The notes under the pieces were generated by a model. It did not search any database. It was given only the letters and a program-made list of their open reading frames with translations, and was not told the DNA's origin. The position numbers and the translations under genes are program-made. This document shows, in pieces, positions 1 through 8,001 of a stretch of 64,000 bases of DNA. The stretch covers positions 1 through 64,000 of the forward strand of contig QGVD01000013.1 of NCBI GenBank assembly GCA_003242685.1, in the 5' to 3' direction. Position 1 is the stretch's first letter. Each line of letters opens with the position of its first letter. The stretch comes from Pseudomonadota bacterium (lineage in GTDB: Bacteria > Pseudomonadota > Gammaproteobacteria > Steroidobacterales > Steroidobacteraceae).

Positions 1-69
1 AATTTGTTAAAAAGCCCCCTTTACCGCATGCGGCGCCCTGCGCCGCCCGAAAAACCCCTGTCCTGTCCC
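1..69 (-). other. Intergenic end of spc operon after secY
   Basis: This short stretch follows the secY stop in the transcribed direction. It has a 6-bp inverted repeat with a 3-nt loop at 31-45 and a purine-rich AAAGGGGG at about 8-20 that could be the ribosome binding site of a gene beyond the edge. rpmJ or rpsM would be expected there, but neither start is inside the window. Confidence 0.4.
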
Positions 70-1422
70 TCAGTTGCCCGAGCCGCCCCGGCCGTAACCC
101 AGCAGGTTCGCCTTCTTCAGCAGGCCCGGGTAGTGGTGCGACATCAGGTGCGCCTGGAGCTGCGCCATGAAGTCCATCACCACCACGACCACGATCAGCA
201 GCGACGTGCCCCCGAACTGGAAGGGCACCCCCTGGCGCGCGAACACCAGCTCCGGCAGCAGACACACGCCCGTGACGTACAGAGCACCCCACAGGGTCAG
301 ACGGGTCAGCACCCGGTCGATGTACTCGCCGGTCTGCTGCCCGGGCCGGATCCCCGGGATGAAGGCGCCGGACTTCTTCAGGTTCTCCGCCGTATCGCGC
401 GAGTTGAACACCAGCGCGGTGTAGAAGAAGCAGAAGAAGATGATCAGCACCGCGTAGAGCACCAGGTGAAGCGGCTGCCCGTAGCTGAGCGCGTTCGCAA
501 TGCTCTGCAGCGCCCTGCCGAACCCGCCCTCGGTGCCCGTACCGGCGAAGTTCGCGATCGTCGCCGGGAACAGCAGCAGGCTCGACGCGAAGATCGGCGG
601 AATCACGCCCGACATGTTCAGCTTGAACGGCAGGTGGCTGCTCTGCCCGGCATACACCCGCCGGCCGACCTGGCGCTTCGCGTAGTTCACCGTGATCCGC
701 CGCTGCGCGCGCTCGACGAACACCACGAACGCCGTCACGCCGAGCACGAGCATGATCAGGAACAGCGCGAAGGGCCCGGACATCTCTCCGGTGCTCACCG
801 CCTCGGCGGTGTTGCCGATCGCTCCCGGCAGCCCCGCGACGATACCCGCGAGAATCAGCATCGAGATGCCGTTGCCGATGCCGCGCTCGGTGATCTGCTC
901 GCCGAGCCACATCAGGAACATCGTACCCGTCGTCATGGTGACGGTTGCCATCAGCAGAAACGACAACCCGCCTTCGAGCACCATGCCGCCCTTCTGCAGC
1001 GCGAGCGCCGCGGCGAAGGACTGGAACGCCGCGAGCACCACGGTCGCGTAGCGGGTGTACTGCGTGATCCGGCGTCGTCCCGACTCACCCTCCTTGCGCA
1101 GCTCCATGAGCGACGGCACGACCATCGACATCATCTGCATGATGATCGAGGCCGAGATGTACGGCATGACGCCCATGGCGAAGATCGACAACCGCTCGAG
1201 CGCGCCGCCCGAGAACATGTTGACGATGCCGAGGATGGTGTTCGACTGATCCTCGAAGAACCTGGCGACCTCGCGCGGATTGATGCCCGGCACCGGGATG
1301 AACGTTCCGATGCGGTAGACGATGAGCCCACCGATGAGGAACAGGAAACGGCTGCGGATCTCGCCGAAGCGAGCCGCATCGCTCAGCGCGGCAGCCGGAT
1401 TGGTCAGGACGGAGTTCGCCAA
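70..1422 (-). CDS. secY: Preprotein translocase subunit SecY
   Basis: This is the central channel subunit of the SecYEG inner-membrane translocon. The product is 450 aa with the multi-helix pattern of SecY, including an N-terminal amphipathic stretch and an early TFIPVPGIN segment. The start is a TTG at 1420-1422 giving LANSVLTNP, 10 nt after the rplO stop. The longer upstream reading overlaps rplO and reads into low-complexity arginine-rich sequence, so it was rejected. It is last in the spc-type operon, co-transcribed with ribosomal proteins as is usual. The TTG start is weak for an essential gene and may lower its yield relative to the ribosomal proteins. Confidence 0.97.
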   Translation of the reverse strand: MANSVLTNPAAALSDAARFGEIRSRFLFLIGGLIVYRIGTFIPVPGINPREVARFFEDQSNTILGIVNMFSGGALERLSIFAMGVMPYISASIIMQMMSMVVPSLMELRKEGESGRRRITQYTRYATVVLAAFQSFAAALALQKGGMVLEGGLSFLLMATVTMTTGTMFLMWLGEQITERGIGNGISMLILAGIVAGLPGAIGNTAEAVSTGEMSGPFALFLIMLVLGVTAFVVFVERAQRRITVNYAKRQVGRRVYAGQSSHLPFKLNMSGVIPPIFASSLLLFPATIANFAGTGTEGGFGRALQSIANALSYGQPLHLVLYAVLIIFFCFFYTALVFNSRDTAENLKKSGAFIPGIRPGQQTGEYIDRVLTRLTLWGALYVTGVCLLPELVFARQGVPFQFGGTSLLIVVVVVMDFMAQLQAHLMSHHYPGLLKKANLLGYGRGGSGN

Positions 1423-1432
1423 GCTGTTTCTC

Positions 1433-1867
1433 TCAGTCTTCCACCTTGCCGCCCGCCGCCTCGATCGCCGCGCGCGCACCGCGCGTGACGGCGACACCCT
1501 TCAGCGTCACGGGCTTCGTGAGCTGACCCGAGAGCACCACCTTGGCGCGCTCGGTACGCGCCGGCACGACGCCGGCCTTCTTCAGGGCCTCGAGGTCGAT
1601 CACCTCGCCCTCGACCTTCGCCAGCTCGTGCAGACGCACTTCCGCGCGAGTCGGCTTGAGCGGCGAGCGGAAGCCCACCTTCGGCAGCCGGCGCTGCAGC
1701 GGCATCTGGCCGCCTTCGAAACCGACCTTGTGGTATCCGCCCTTGCGGGCGTGCTGCCCCTTCACGCCGCGGCCCGATGTCTTGCCCTGGCCGGCGGAGG
1801 CGCCGCGGCCCACACGCAGTCGCGGGCGCTTCGAGCCGGGAGCAGGCTTCAGTGTGTTGAGTCTCAT
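1433..1867 (-). CDS. rplO: 50S ribosomal protein L15
   Basis: L15 is a late-assembly protein of the large subunit that binds 23S rRNA. The 144-aa product has the glycine/arginine-rich N-terminal extension (RPRLRVGRGASAGQGKTSGR) typical of the bacterial family, followed by the globular domain ending in AAIEAAGGKVE. Its ATG overlaps the rpmD stop as ATGA, which suggests translational coupling inside the spc operon. Confidence 0.98.
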   Translation of the reverse strand: MRLNTLKPAPGSKRPRLRVGRGASAGQGKTSGRGVKGQHARKGGYHKVGFEGGQMPLQRRLPKVGFRSPLKPTRAEVRLHELAKVEGEVIDLEALKKAGVVPARTERAKVVLSGQLTKPVTLKGVAVTRGARAAIEAAGGKVED

Positions 1868-2058
1868 GCTTTTTCAACCTTCAGCAGGTGCACGGCCGTG
1901 CGGATCATGCCGCGGTTCTCCGGCGTGTCCGCCACGACGACGGTCTGGTGGCGCTTACGCAGCCCGAGACCGCGCACGCTCGCCGCGATGTTCGCGAGCT
2001 GGCCGTGCAGGCTCTTCACCAGGGTGACCTTGAGCTGGCCGTTGTTACCGGAGGTCAT
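1864..2058 (-). CDS. rpmD: 50S ribosomal protein L30
   Basis: L30 is a small large-subunit protein of about 60 residues. The 64-aa product starts MTSGNNGQLKVTLVKS and contains LGLRKRHQTVVVADTPENRGMI-type family sequence. The ATG at 2056-2058 was chosen over a longer reading because only this gives family length and it leaves 5 nt after the rpsE stop. The stop overlaps the rplO start. Confidence 0.97.
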   Translation of the reverse strand: MTSGNNGQLKVTLVKSLHGQLANIAASVRGLGLRKRHQTVVVADTPENRGMIRTAVHLLKVEKA

Positions 2059-2063
2059 GGCTC

Positions 2064-2570
2064 TCAACCCATGATCTCTTCGAGGGTCTTGCCGCGCTTG
2101 GCGGCGATCTCCTCGGGCGAGCGCATCGAAGCGAGCGCGTTGATCGTCGCGCGCACCACGTTGATCGGGTTGCGCGAGCCGTAGCTCTTCGCGAGCACGT
2201 TGCGTACGCCGGCGCACTCGAGCACGGCGCGCATGCCGCCGCCCGCGATCACGCCCGTACCTTCGGAGGCCGGCTGCATGAACACGCGCGTCGCGCCGTG
2301 CTTGCCCTTGACCGCGTAGTACAGCGTGTCGTTGCGCAGGGCGACGTTGATCATGTTCTTGCGGGCCTGCGCCATGGCCTTGGAGATGGCCACAGGCACT
2401 TCGCGCGCCTTGCCGAATCCGAAGCCCACGCGACCGGCACCGTCGCCGACCACCGTGAGGGCGGTGAAGCCGAACTGGCGGCCGCCCTTGACCACCTTCG
2501 CCGTACGATTCACCGCGACGAGCTTCTCGAGGAACTCGTCAGCCGGCTGTGCCTTGTCCACTCTCGCCAT
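2064..2570 (-). CDS. rpsE: 30S ribosomal protein S5
   Basis: S5 shapes the decoding region and mRNA entry with S3 and S4. The product is 168 aa with the N-terminal double-stranded-RNA-binding-like domain (KVVKGGRQFGFTALTVVGDG, about residues 25-45) and the C-terminal S5 domain (IAGGGMRAVLECAGVRNVLAK). The start MARVDKAQPADEF gives the usual 165-170 aa length. It lies between rplR and rpmD in the spc operon. Confidence 0.98.
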   Translation of the reverse strand: MARVDKAQPADEFLEKLVAVNRTAKVVKGGRQFGFTALTVVGDGAGRVGFGFGKAREVPVAISKAMAQARKNMINVALRNDTLYYAVKGKHGATRVFMQPASEGTGVIAGGGMRAVLECAGVRNVLAKSYGSRNPINVVRATINALASMRSPEEIAAKRGKTLEEIMG

Positions 2571-2583
2571 GTTTACTTCCTGC

Positions 2584-2937
2584 CTAGAACTCGAGCCCCG
2601 CCTCGCGCGCGGCATCCGCGAGCGCCTTCACCCGCCCGTGGTACTTGAAGCCGGAGCGGTCGAAGGCGACCTTCGTGATGCCCGCGGCCTTCGCGCGCTC
2701 GGCGATCACCCGGCCGACGGCCTTCGCCGCCTCGATGTTGCCGGTGCTCTTGAGCCCGTCGCGCACGCCCTGCTGCAGCGTGGATGCGGCCGCCAGCACG
2801 CGGCTGCCCATGGCGTCCGTGATCTGGGCGTAGATGTGGCGCGGCGTGCGGTGCACGGTGAGGCGCGCCAGCCCGAGCTCACGGATCCGCGCCCGGGTCT
2901 TCAGCGCGCGGCGCATCCGTCGCTTTTTCTTGTCCAT
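2584..2937 (-). CDS. rplR: 50S ribosomal protein L18
   Basis: L18 binds 5S rRNA in the central protuberance. From the ATG at 2935-2937 the product is 117 aa, exactly the common length, beginning MDKKKRRMRRALKTRARIR and ending AREAGLEF. A second in-frame ATG two codons upstream and a longer reading also exist; the chosen start fits the family best. It follows rplF by 56 nt. Confidence 0.97.
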   Translation of the reverse strand: MDKKKRRMRRALKTRARIRELGLARLTVHRTPRHIYAQITDAMGSRVLAAASTLQQGVRDGLKSTGNIEAAKAVGRVIAERAKAAGITKVAFDRSGFKYHGRVKALADAAREAGLEF

Positions 2938-2993
2938 CAACATGTCGAAACAACCTCCGCTAAGCATCCGCCGGCTGCGCGCCGGCCCGGCCG

Positions 2994-3524
2994 CTACTTC
3001 TTCTTGCCTTCCTTGAGCGTGATCTGCTCATCGGCGTAGCGCACACCCTTGCCCTTGTACGGCTCGGGCGGGCGGATCCCACGGATCTCCGCGGCGACCT
3101 GTCCGACCTTCTGCCGGTCGATGCCCTTGACGATGATCTCCGTCTGGCTGGGCGTCTCGATCGTGATGCCCTCGGGAATCGGGTAGTTCACGGGATGCGA
3201 GAACCCGAGCGTCAGATTCAGGGTCTTGCCCTGGACCTGGGCGCGGAAACCGACTCCCACCAGCTCGAGCTTGCGCTCGTAGCCCTTGGTGACCCCCGTC
3301 ACCATGTTTGCCAGGTGCGCGCGCGTGGAGCCGGCCAGCATGCGCAGGCCGTCGCCGTCCTCGTGCTTCACCGACAGGTGCTTGTCTTCCTGCACGACGG
3401 AGATGCCCTTCTTGAGCGGCAGCGACAGGGTGCCCTTGGCGCCCTTGACCGTCACGGCGTCGGTCGTGATGGTCACCTGCACGCCCGGCGGCAGCTCGAC
3501 CGGTGCTTTCGCAACTCTACTCAT
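2994..3524 (-). CDS. rplF: 50S ribosomal protein L6
   Basis: L6 sits near the GTPase-associated region and the sarcin-ricin loop. The 176-aa product begins MSRVAKAPVELPPGVQV and keeps the duplicated alpha/beta fold of the family; the C-terminal signature is IRPPEPYKGKGVRY. The gap to rpsH is 115 nt, longer than neighbouring spacings, and is rich in direct CTTCGCCC/CGTCGCCC-like repeats without a clear signal. Confidence 0.98.
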   Translation of the reverse strand: MSRVAKAPVELPPGVQVTITTDAVTVKGAKGTLSLPLKKGISVVQEDKHLSVKHEDGDGLRMLAGSTRAHLANMVTGVTKGYERKLELVGVGFRAQVQGKTLNLTLGFSHPVNYPIPEGITIETPSQTEIIVKGIDRQKVGQVAAEIRGIRPPEPYKGKGVRYADEQITLKEGKKK

Positions 3525-3639
3525 GAGCCACTCTTCATGGGCCTTCGCCCAGCTTCCTCGCGGGCCGTCGCCCGACTTTCCTCGGGGCCGCGCGCCTCTC
3601 GCGCGCGCCCGTACGTGAATCCAGAAACCTCCGCCCGTC

Positions 3640-4038
3640 TTACGCGACGATGCAGAGCACCTCGCCGCCCTGGCCGATGGAGCGGGCCTGCCGGTCCGTC
3701 ATGACGCCGCGGGGCGTCGAGACGATGACCGTGCCCATTCCGCCGAGCACCTTGGGCAGCTCGTCCTTGCCGCGATAGATCCGCAGACCCGGCCGGCTGA
3801 CGCGCTCGAGACGGTCGATGACGGGCCGGCCCTCGAAGTACTTCAGCTCGATGGTCAGCGTCTGCTTGTTGTTGCGGTCCGGCACGACGCGGTAGTCCGC
3901 GATGTAGCCCTCCTCCTTCAGGACCTTGACGATCGCGGTCTTCAGCTTCGAGCTGGCCACGCTCACCTCGGTCTTGCCGGCGGCCTGGCCGTTCCGGATA
4001 CGCGTCAGCAGATCGGCGATGGGATCGCTCATGCTCAT
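3640..4038 (-). CDS. rpsH: 30S ribosomal protein S8
   Basis: S8 binds helix 21 of 16S rRNA and, in E. coli, represses the spc operon by binding its mRNA near rplE. The 132-aa product starts MSMSDPIADLLTRIRNGQ, which aligns with the first residues of enterobacterial S8, so the first ATG is used. The C-terminal STPRGVMTDRQARSIGQGG signature is intact. It is 13 nt downstream of rpsN. Confidence 0.98.
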   Translation of the reverse strand: MSMSDPIADLLTRIRNGQAAGKTEVSVASSKLKTAIVKVLKEEGYIADYRVVPDRNNKQTLTIELKYFEGRPVIDRLERVSRPGLRIYRGKDELPKVLGGMGTVIVSTPRGVMTDRQARSIGQGGEVLCIVA

Positions 4039-4051
4039 ATGCGGCTCGTCC

Positions 4052-4357
4052 TTACCAGCTCGCCTTGGTCAGGCCAGGGATCTCGCCACGCATCGCGACC
4101 TCGCGGATCTTCGTGCGCGCGAGCCCGAACTTGCGGTACACGCCGCGCGGGCGCCCCGTGATCTGGCAGCGGTTGCGCAGGCGGATCGGATTCGCGTCGC
4201 GGGGAAGCTTCTGCAGCTTCACCTGCGCGGCAGCCCGCTCCTCGGGGGAGGTCTTCGGGTTGCGGATCAGCTCCTTGAGCTGCGCGCGCTTCGCCGCGTA
4301 CTTCTTCACGATCCTGGCGCGACGCCTCTCGCGCTCGATCATGTTCGTCTTGGCCAT
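4052..4357 (-). CDS. rpsN: 30S ribosomal protein S14
   Basis: S14 is a head protein of the small subunit. The 101-aa product MAKTNMIERERRRARIVKKY is the long zinc-independent form: no CxxC pairs are present, unlike the 61-aa zinc form. The RCQITGRPRGVYRKFGLAR signature near residues 63-81 is conserved. It lies between rplE and rpsH. Confidence 0.98.
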   Translation of the reverse strand: MAKTNMIERERRRARIVKKYAAKRAQLKELIRNPKTSPEERAAAQVKLQKLPRDANPIRLRNRCQITGRPRGVYRKFGLARTKIREVAMRGEIPGLTKASW

Positions 4358-4373
4358 GGCCCTGTCTGTTCCT

Positions 4374-4913
4374 CTACTTCCGGAACGGGAAGTTGAAAGC
4401 CTCGAGCAGCGCGCGGCCCTCGCGGTTGTCGCGCGCAGTCGTGGTGATCGTGATATCCATGCCCCGGAGCTGGTCGATCTGGTCGTACTGGATCTCCGGG
4501 AAGATGATCTGCTCCTTCACCCCGAGGCTGTAGTTGCCGCGGCCGTCGAAAGAGCGCGGCGACACGCCGCGGAAATCGCGGATGCGGGGCATCGCGATGT
4601 TGATCAGCCGGTCGAGAAACTCGTACATCCGGGCGCCGCGCAGCGTCACCTTGCAGCCGACGGGCACGCCCTGACGCACCTTGAACGAGGCGATCGACTT
4701 CTTCGCCTTGCACACGACCGGCTTCTGACCGGTGATCCTGGTCAGATCGGCGATCGCCGCGTCCATCACCTTGCGGTCCGCGACGGCCTCCCCGACGCCC
4801 ATGTTCACCGTGATCTTGGTGATCCTGGGAACCTGCATCGGGTTCTTGAGCCCGAGCTCCTTCGTGAGCTGCGGGACGACCTTCTCGCGGTAGTACTGTT
4901 GCAACCTGGCCAT
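4374..4913 (-). CDS. rplE: 50S ribosomal protein L5
   Basis: L5 binds 5S rRNA and contacts the P-site tRNA and the subunit bridge. The 179-aa product begins MARLQQYYREKVVPQL and carries the family motifs ITVNMGVGEA and IFPEIQYDQ. Length matches the family (178-180). It is 13 nt downstream of rplX. Confidence 0.98.
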   Translation of the reverse strand: MARLQQYYREKVVPQLTKELGLKNPMQVPRITKITVNMGVGEAVADRKVMDAAIADLTRITGQKPVVCKAKKSIASFKVRQGVPVGCKVTLRGARMYEFLDRLINIAMPRIRDFRGVSPRSFDGRGNYSLGVKEQIIFPEIQYDQIDQLRGMDITITTTARDNREGRALLEAFNFPFRK

Positions 4914-4926
4914 GAGACTCGTCTCT

Positions 4927-5244
4927 TCAGGTCTCGAGCATCTCGCCCGTCGACTTGAAGACGCGCACCTTCTTGCCGTCGGCGAGCGTCCTGAAGCCGA
5001 TACGATCCGCCTTCTTCGTCGACGGATTCCAGATCGCCACCTTGCAGATCGGCAGGGGCATCTCCTTCTCGATGATGCCGCCCGGCCGGTTGAGCTGCGG
5101 GTTGGGGCGCTGGTGCTTCTTCACCATGTTCACGTTCTCGACGACGACGTACTCGTCGTCGATCACCCTGATCACGGTGCCGCGCCGGCCCTTGTCCCGG
5201 CCGGAAAGCACGACCACCTGATCACCCTTGCGAATCTTGCGCAT
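4927..5244 (-). CDS. rplX: 50S ribosomal protein L24
   Basis: L24 is an assembly initiator of the large subunit. The 105-aa product MRKIRKGDQVVVLSGRDKGRRG contains the KOW motif near its N-terminus (GDQVVVLSGRDKGRRGTV). It sits 57 nt after rplN; this gap has a CCGGTCGTCGACCGCCGG inverted repeat that could fold in the mRNA. Confidence 0.98.
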   Translation of the reverse strand: MRKIRKGDQVVVLSGRDKGRRGTVIRVIDDEYVVVENVNMVKKHQRPNPQLNRPGGIIEKEMPLPICKVAIWNPSTKKADRIGFRTLADGKKVRVFKSTGEMLET

Positions 5245-5301
5245 ATCGCTTCTCTCCCGGTGCCGGACCGGTCGTCGACCGCCGGCCGCCGGCTTCGTTC
5301 C

Positions 5302-5670
5302 TCACAGTACTTCGGGTGCCAGCGAGATGATCTTCATGAACTGCTGGGTGCGCAGCTCGCGCGTCACCGGCCCGAAGATGCGGGTGCCGATCGGCTCGAG
5401 CTTGTTCGTCAGCAGCACGGCCGCGTTGCCGTCGAAGCGGATCAGCGAGCCGTCCGGGCGGCGCACGCCGCGCCGGGTGCGCACGACGACCGCGTCGTAC
5501 ACCTCGCCCTTCTTCACCTTGCCCCGCGGGATAGCGTCCTTGACGCTCACCTTGATGACGTCGCCCACGGTCGCATAGCGCCGGCGGGTACCGCCCAGCA
5601 CCTTGATGCACATCAGCGTGCGCGCGCCGCTGTTGTCCGCGGCATTGAGCAACGTGCGCAGTTGAATCAT
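5302..5670 (-). CDS. rplN: 50S ribosomal protein L14
   Basis: L14 lies at the subunit interface next to L19 and is the docking site of RsfS. The 122-aa product MIQLRTLLNAADNSGARTLMCIK is of standard length and highly conserved, including VVVRTRRGVRRPDGS. It is 19 nt downstream of rpsQ and first in the spc-type order. Confidence 0.98.
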   Translation of the reverse strand: MIQLRTLLNAADNSGARTLMCIKVLGGTRRRYATVGDVIKVSVKDAIPRGKVKKGEVYDAVVVRTRRGVRRPDGSLIRFDGNAAVLLTNKLEPIGTRIFGPVTRELRTQQFMKIISLAPEVL

Positions 5671-5689
5671 CGCAACTACCTGCCTTTCT

Positions 5690-5968
5690 TCAGCGGGACG
5701 CCCGCTCCACGACCTGGACCAGCCGCCACGCCTTGCGCCGGGAAAGCGGCCGGCACGGCGCGATCACCACCGTATCGCCCTCGCGCGACTCGCCGTTCTC
5801 GTCGTGCGCCAGCAGCTTCGTCGTGCGGCGGATGTACTTGCCGTACTTCGGGTGCTTGACCAGCCGCTCGATCTCGACGGCGATCGTCTTCTGCATCTTC
5901 GCGCTGACGACGCGTCCGGTCAGCGTGCGGACCGGCTTCTCGGCCGTTGACGCGTTCTCCGCGCTCAC
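5690..5968 (-). CDS. rpsQ: 30S ribosomal protein S17
   Basis: S17 is a primary 16S rRNA-binding protein of the OB fold. The 92-aa product contains LTGRVVSAKMQKTIAVEIER and the C-terminal GDTVVIAPCRPLSRRKAW signature. Its ATG overlaps the rpmC stop by 4 nt, implying coupling. It has a short N-terminal extension (MSAENASTAEKPVRT) relative to the 84-aa E. coli protein. Confidence 0.98.
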   Translation of the reverse strand: MSAENASTAEKPVRTLTGRVVSAKMQKTIAVEIERLVKHPKYGKYIRRTTKLLAHDENGESREGDTVVIAPCRPLSRRKAWRLVQVVERASR

Positions 5969-6177
5969 TTGTTCTCTCCTTCAGTACCGCGCAGCTGCAG
6001 CTCGCGCATCACCGTCTTCACGCGCGCGATGTTCCTGCGCACCTTCCCGAACTGATCAGGCTTGACGGCCTGGCCCGTCGCGCGCTGCATGCGCAGCGCG
6101 AACTGCTCCCGGCGGAGCTTGAGCAGCTCGTCGGAGAGTTCGGCCAGGCTCTTGCTCCGAAGCTGTTTCGCGTCCAT
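5965..6177 (-). CDS. rpmC: 50S ribosomal protein L29
   Basis: L29 is a two-helix protein at the polypeptide exit site, near the trigger factor and SRP docking surface. The 70-aa product MDAKQLRSKSLAELSDELLK contains the FALRMQRATGQ helix turn region. It starts immediately after the rplP stop and overlaps rpsQ by 4 nt. Confidence 0.97.
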   Translation of the reverse strand: MDAKQLRSKSLAELSDELLKLRREQFALRMQRATGQAVKPDQFGKVRRNIARVKTVMRELQLRGTEGENK

Positions 6178-6591
6178 CTATCGAACCTGCCGTTTCACGA
6201 ACGTCGTGGACACCGAGAGCTTGGAGCCGGCCAGGCGGAACGCCTCGCGGGCGGTCGCCTCGTCCACGCCCTCCATCTCGAAGAGCACCTTGCCGGGCTG
6301 CACGCGCGCCACCCAGTACTCGACGTTGCCCTTGCCGCTGCCCATGCGGACCTCGAGCGGCTTCTTCGTGACGGGCACGTCGGGGAATACGCGGATCCAG
6401 ATCTGGCCGCCGCGCTTGACGTAGCGCGCCATCGCGCGCCGCGCCGCCTCGATCTCGCGCGCGGTCATGCGCGCGCGGCTGGTCGCCTTCAGGCCGTACT
6501 CGCCGAAGGACACGGTGTTACCGCGCAGCGCCAGGCCGCCGTTGCGGCCCTTGAACTGCTTGCGGTACTTGGTTCGCTTTGGCTGCAACAT
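6178..6591 (-). CDS. rplP: 50S ribosomal protein L16
   Basis: L16 helps form the A-site tRNA elbow contact. The 137-aa product MLQPKRTKYRKQFKGRNGGL matches family length; the KPLEVRMGSGKGNVEYWVA segment is the conserved signature. It is 19 nt downstream of rpsC and abuts rpmC. Confidence 0.98.
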   Translation of the reverse strand: MLQPKRTKYRKQFKGRNGGLALRGNTVSFGEYGLKATSRARMTAREIEAARRAMARYVKRGGQIWIRVFPDVPVTKKPLEVRMGSGKGNVEYWVARVQPGKVLFEMEGVDEATAREAFRLAGSKLSVSTTFVKRQVR

Positions 6592-6610
6592 ATGCGTTCG
6601 CCTTCAGTCC

Positions 6611-7342
6611 TCAGGCGGTCGCCTGCTCGGGAGCGGGCTGCGCACCCGCGGGCGCGGCGCCCGCCGCCTTCTCGGCGTCGCCGGCGGCCTGCTCCAGCTC
6701 GCTCTTGTCGAAGATCTCGCCCTTGAAGATCCACACCTTGACGCCGATGACCCCGTAGGTGGTCTTCGCCTCGGCGAGGCCGTAGTCGATGTCGGCGCGG
6801 AAGGTGTGCAGCGGGATGCGGCCCTCGCGGTACCACTCCGTGCGGGCGATCTCGGCGCCGTTCAGGCGTCCGGAGACGCGCACCTTCACGCCCAGCGCGC
6901 CGCTCCTCATCGTGCTCATCACTGCGCGCTTCATGGCGCGGCGGAACATCACGCGCTTCTCGATCTGCTGCGCGATGCTGTCGGCCACGAGCTGCGCATC
7001 GAGCTCGGGCTTCCTGATCTCGGCGATGTTGAGGCGCACGTCCGCGACCGCCATGCCGAGGAGCTTCGCGACTTCCGCGCGCAGCTTCTCGATGTCCTCG
7101 CCCTTCTTGCCGATCACGATGCCCGGGCGCGCCGTCTGAATGGTGATGTTCACCTTCTTCGCAGCGCGCTCGATCTGGATGCGGCTCACCGACGCGTCCG
7201 CCAGCCGGTTCCGGAGGAACTCGCGCACACGGAAGTCCGTGTGCACGTTGACGGGGAACTGCTTCTTACCGGCATACCACTTCGACAGCCAGTCGCGCGT
7301 GATGCCGAGCCGGATCCCCAGCGGATTGACCTTCTGACCCAT
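6611..7342 (-). CDS. rpsC: 30S ribosomal protein S3
   Basis: S3 lines the mRNA entry channel. The 243-aa product MGQKVNPLGIRLGITRDW carries the KH type 2 domain (GIVIGKKGEDIEKLR around residues 73-88) and the S3 C-terminal domain. The last 30 residues are alanine/proline rich, a slight extension over the 233-aa E. coli protein. It follows rplV by 4 nt. Confidence 0.98.
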   Translation of the reverse strand: MGQKVNPLGIRLGITRDWLSKWYAGKKQFPVNVHTDFRVREFLRNRLADASVSRIQIERAAKKVNITIQTARPGIVIGKKGEDIEKLRAEVAKLLGMAVADVRLNIAEIRKPELDAQLVADSIAQQIEKRVMFRRAMKRAVMSTMRSGALGVKVRVSGRLNGAEIARTEWYREGRIPLHTFRADIDYGLAEAKTTYGVIGVKVWIFKGEIFDKSELEQAAGDAEKAAGAAPAGAQPAPEQATA

Positions 7343-7346
7343 GAGC

Positions 7347-7688
7347 TCAGTCCTTCCTGCCGTCGCTGACGGCGACGGTGATGTGGCTGTTGCGCTTGAT
7401 GATGCGCGTGCCGCGGCCCTTGGCCCGCGCGGCGAACCGCTTGTAGGAGGGCGCCGCGTCGACGTAGATGCGCGACACCTTCAGCTCGTCGACGTCGAGG
7501 CCCCTGTTCTCCTGCGCGTTCGCGATGGCGGACCACAGGACCTTGTAGACGAGCCTCGCGCCCTTCTTCGGCATGAACTTCAGGGTGTTGAGCGCGGCGT
7601 TCACGGGCATGCCGCGCACCGCGTCGGCCACCAGACGGCACTTCTGCGGCGAGATACGTGCGTAGCGCAGCTTCGCTGTGACTTCCAT
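7347..7688 (-). CDS. rplV: 50S ribosomal protein L22
   Basis: L22 lines the peptide exit tunnel with a long beta hairpin. The 113-aa product MEVTAKLRYARISPQKCRLV shows the hairpin segment RAKGRGTRIIKRNSHI near the C-terminus, with no obvious macrolide-resistance deletion in that loop. It is between rpsS and rpsC. Confidence 0.98.
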   Translation of the reverse strand: MEVTAKLRYARISPQKCRLVADAVRGMPVNAALNTLKFMPKKGARLVYKVLWSAIANAQENRGLDVDELKVSRIYVDAAPSYKRFAARAKGRGTRIIKRNSHITVAVSDGRKD

Positions 7689-7704
7689 TGCGTGCTCCTC
7701 GCCT

Positions 7705-7986
7705 TCAGCCGCCCGACTCGACCTTCTTGTCGCCCGAGTGCGACTTGAACGTGCGCGTCGGCGCGAACTCGCCCAGCTTGTGGCCGACCATGTTCTCGGT
7801 GATCAGCACCGGAACGTGCTGGCGTCCGTTGTGCACGGCGATGGTGAGTCCCACCATCTCGGGCACGATCATCGACCGGCGCGACCAGGTCTTGATCGGC
7901 TTGCGATCGTTGCGGGCGACCGCGGTCTGCACCTTCTTCGCGAGGTGCAGATCGACGAACGGCCCCTTCTTCAGTGAACGCGGCAT
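7705..7986 (-). CDS. rpsS: 30S ribosomal protein S19
   Basis: S19 binds the head of the small subunit with S13. The 93-aa product MPRSLKKGPFVDLHLAKKV has the conserved RRSMIVPEMVGLTIAVHNGR core. It starts 15 nt after rplB. Confidence 0.98.
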   Translation of the reverse strand: MPRSLKKGPFVDLHLAKKVQTAVARNDRKPIKTWSRRSMIVPEMVGLTIAVHNGRQHVPVLITENMVGHKLGEFAPTRTFKSHSGDKKVESGG

Positions 7987-8001
7987 TTCCTACAGCTCCC
8001 G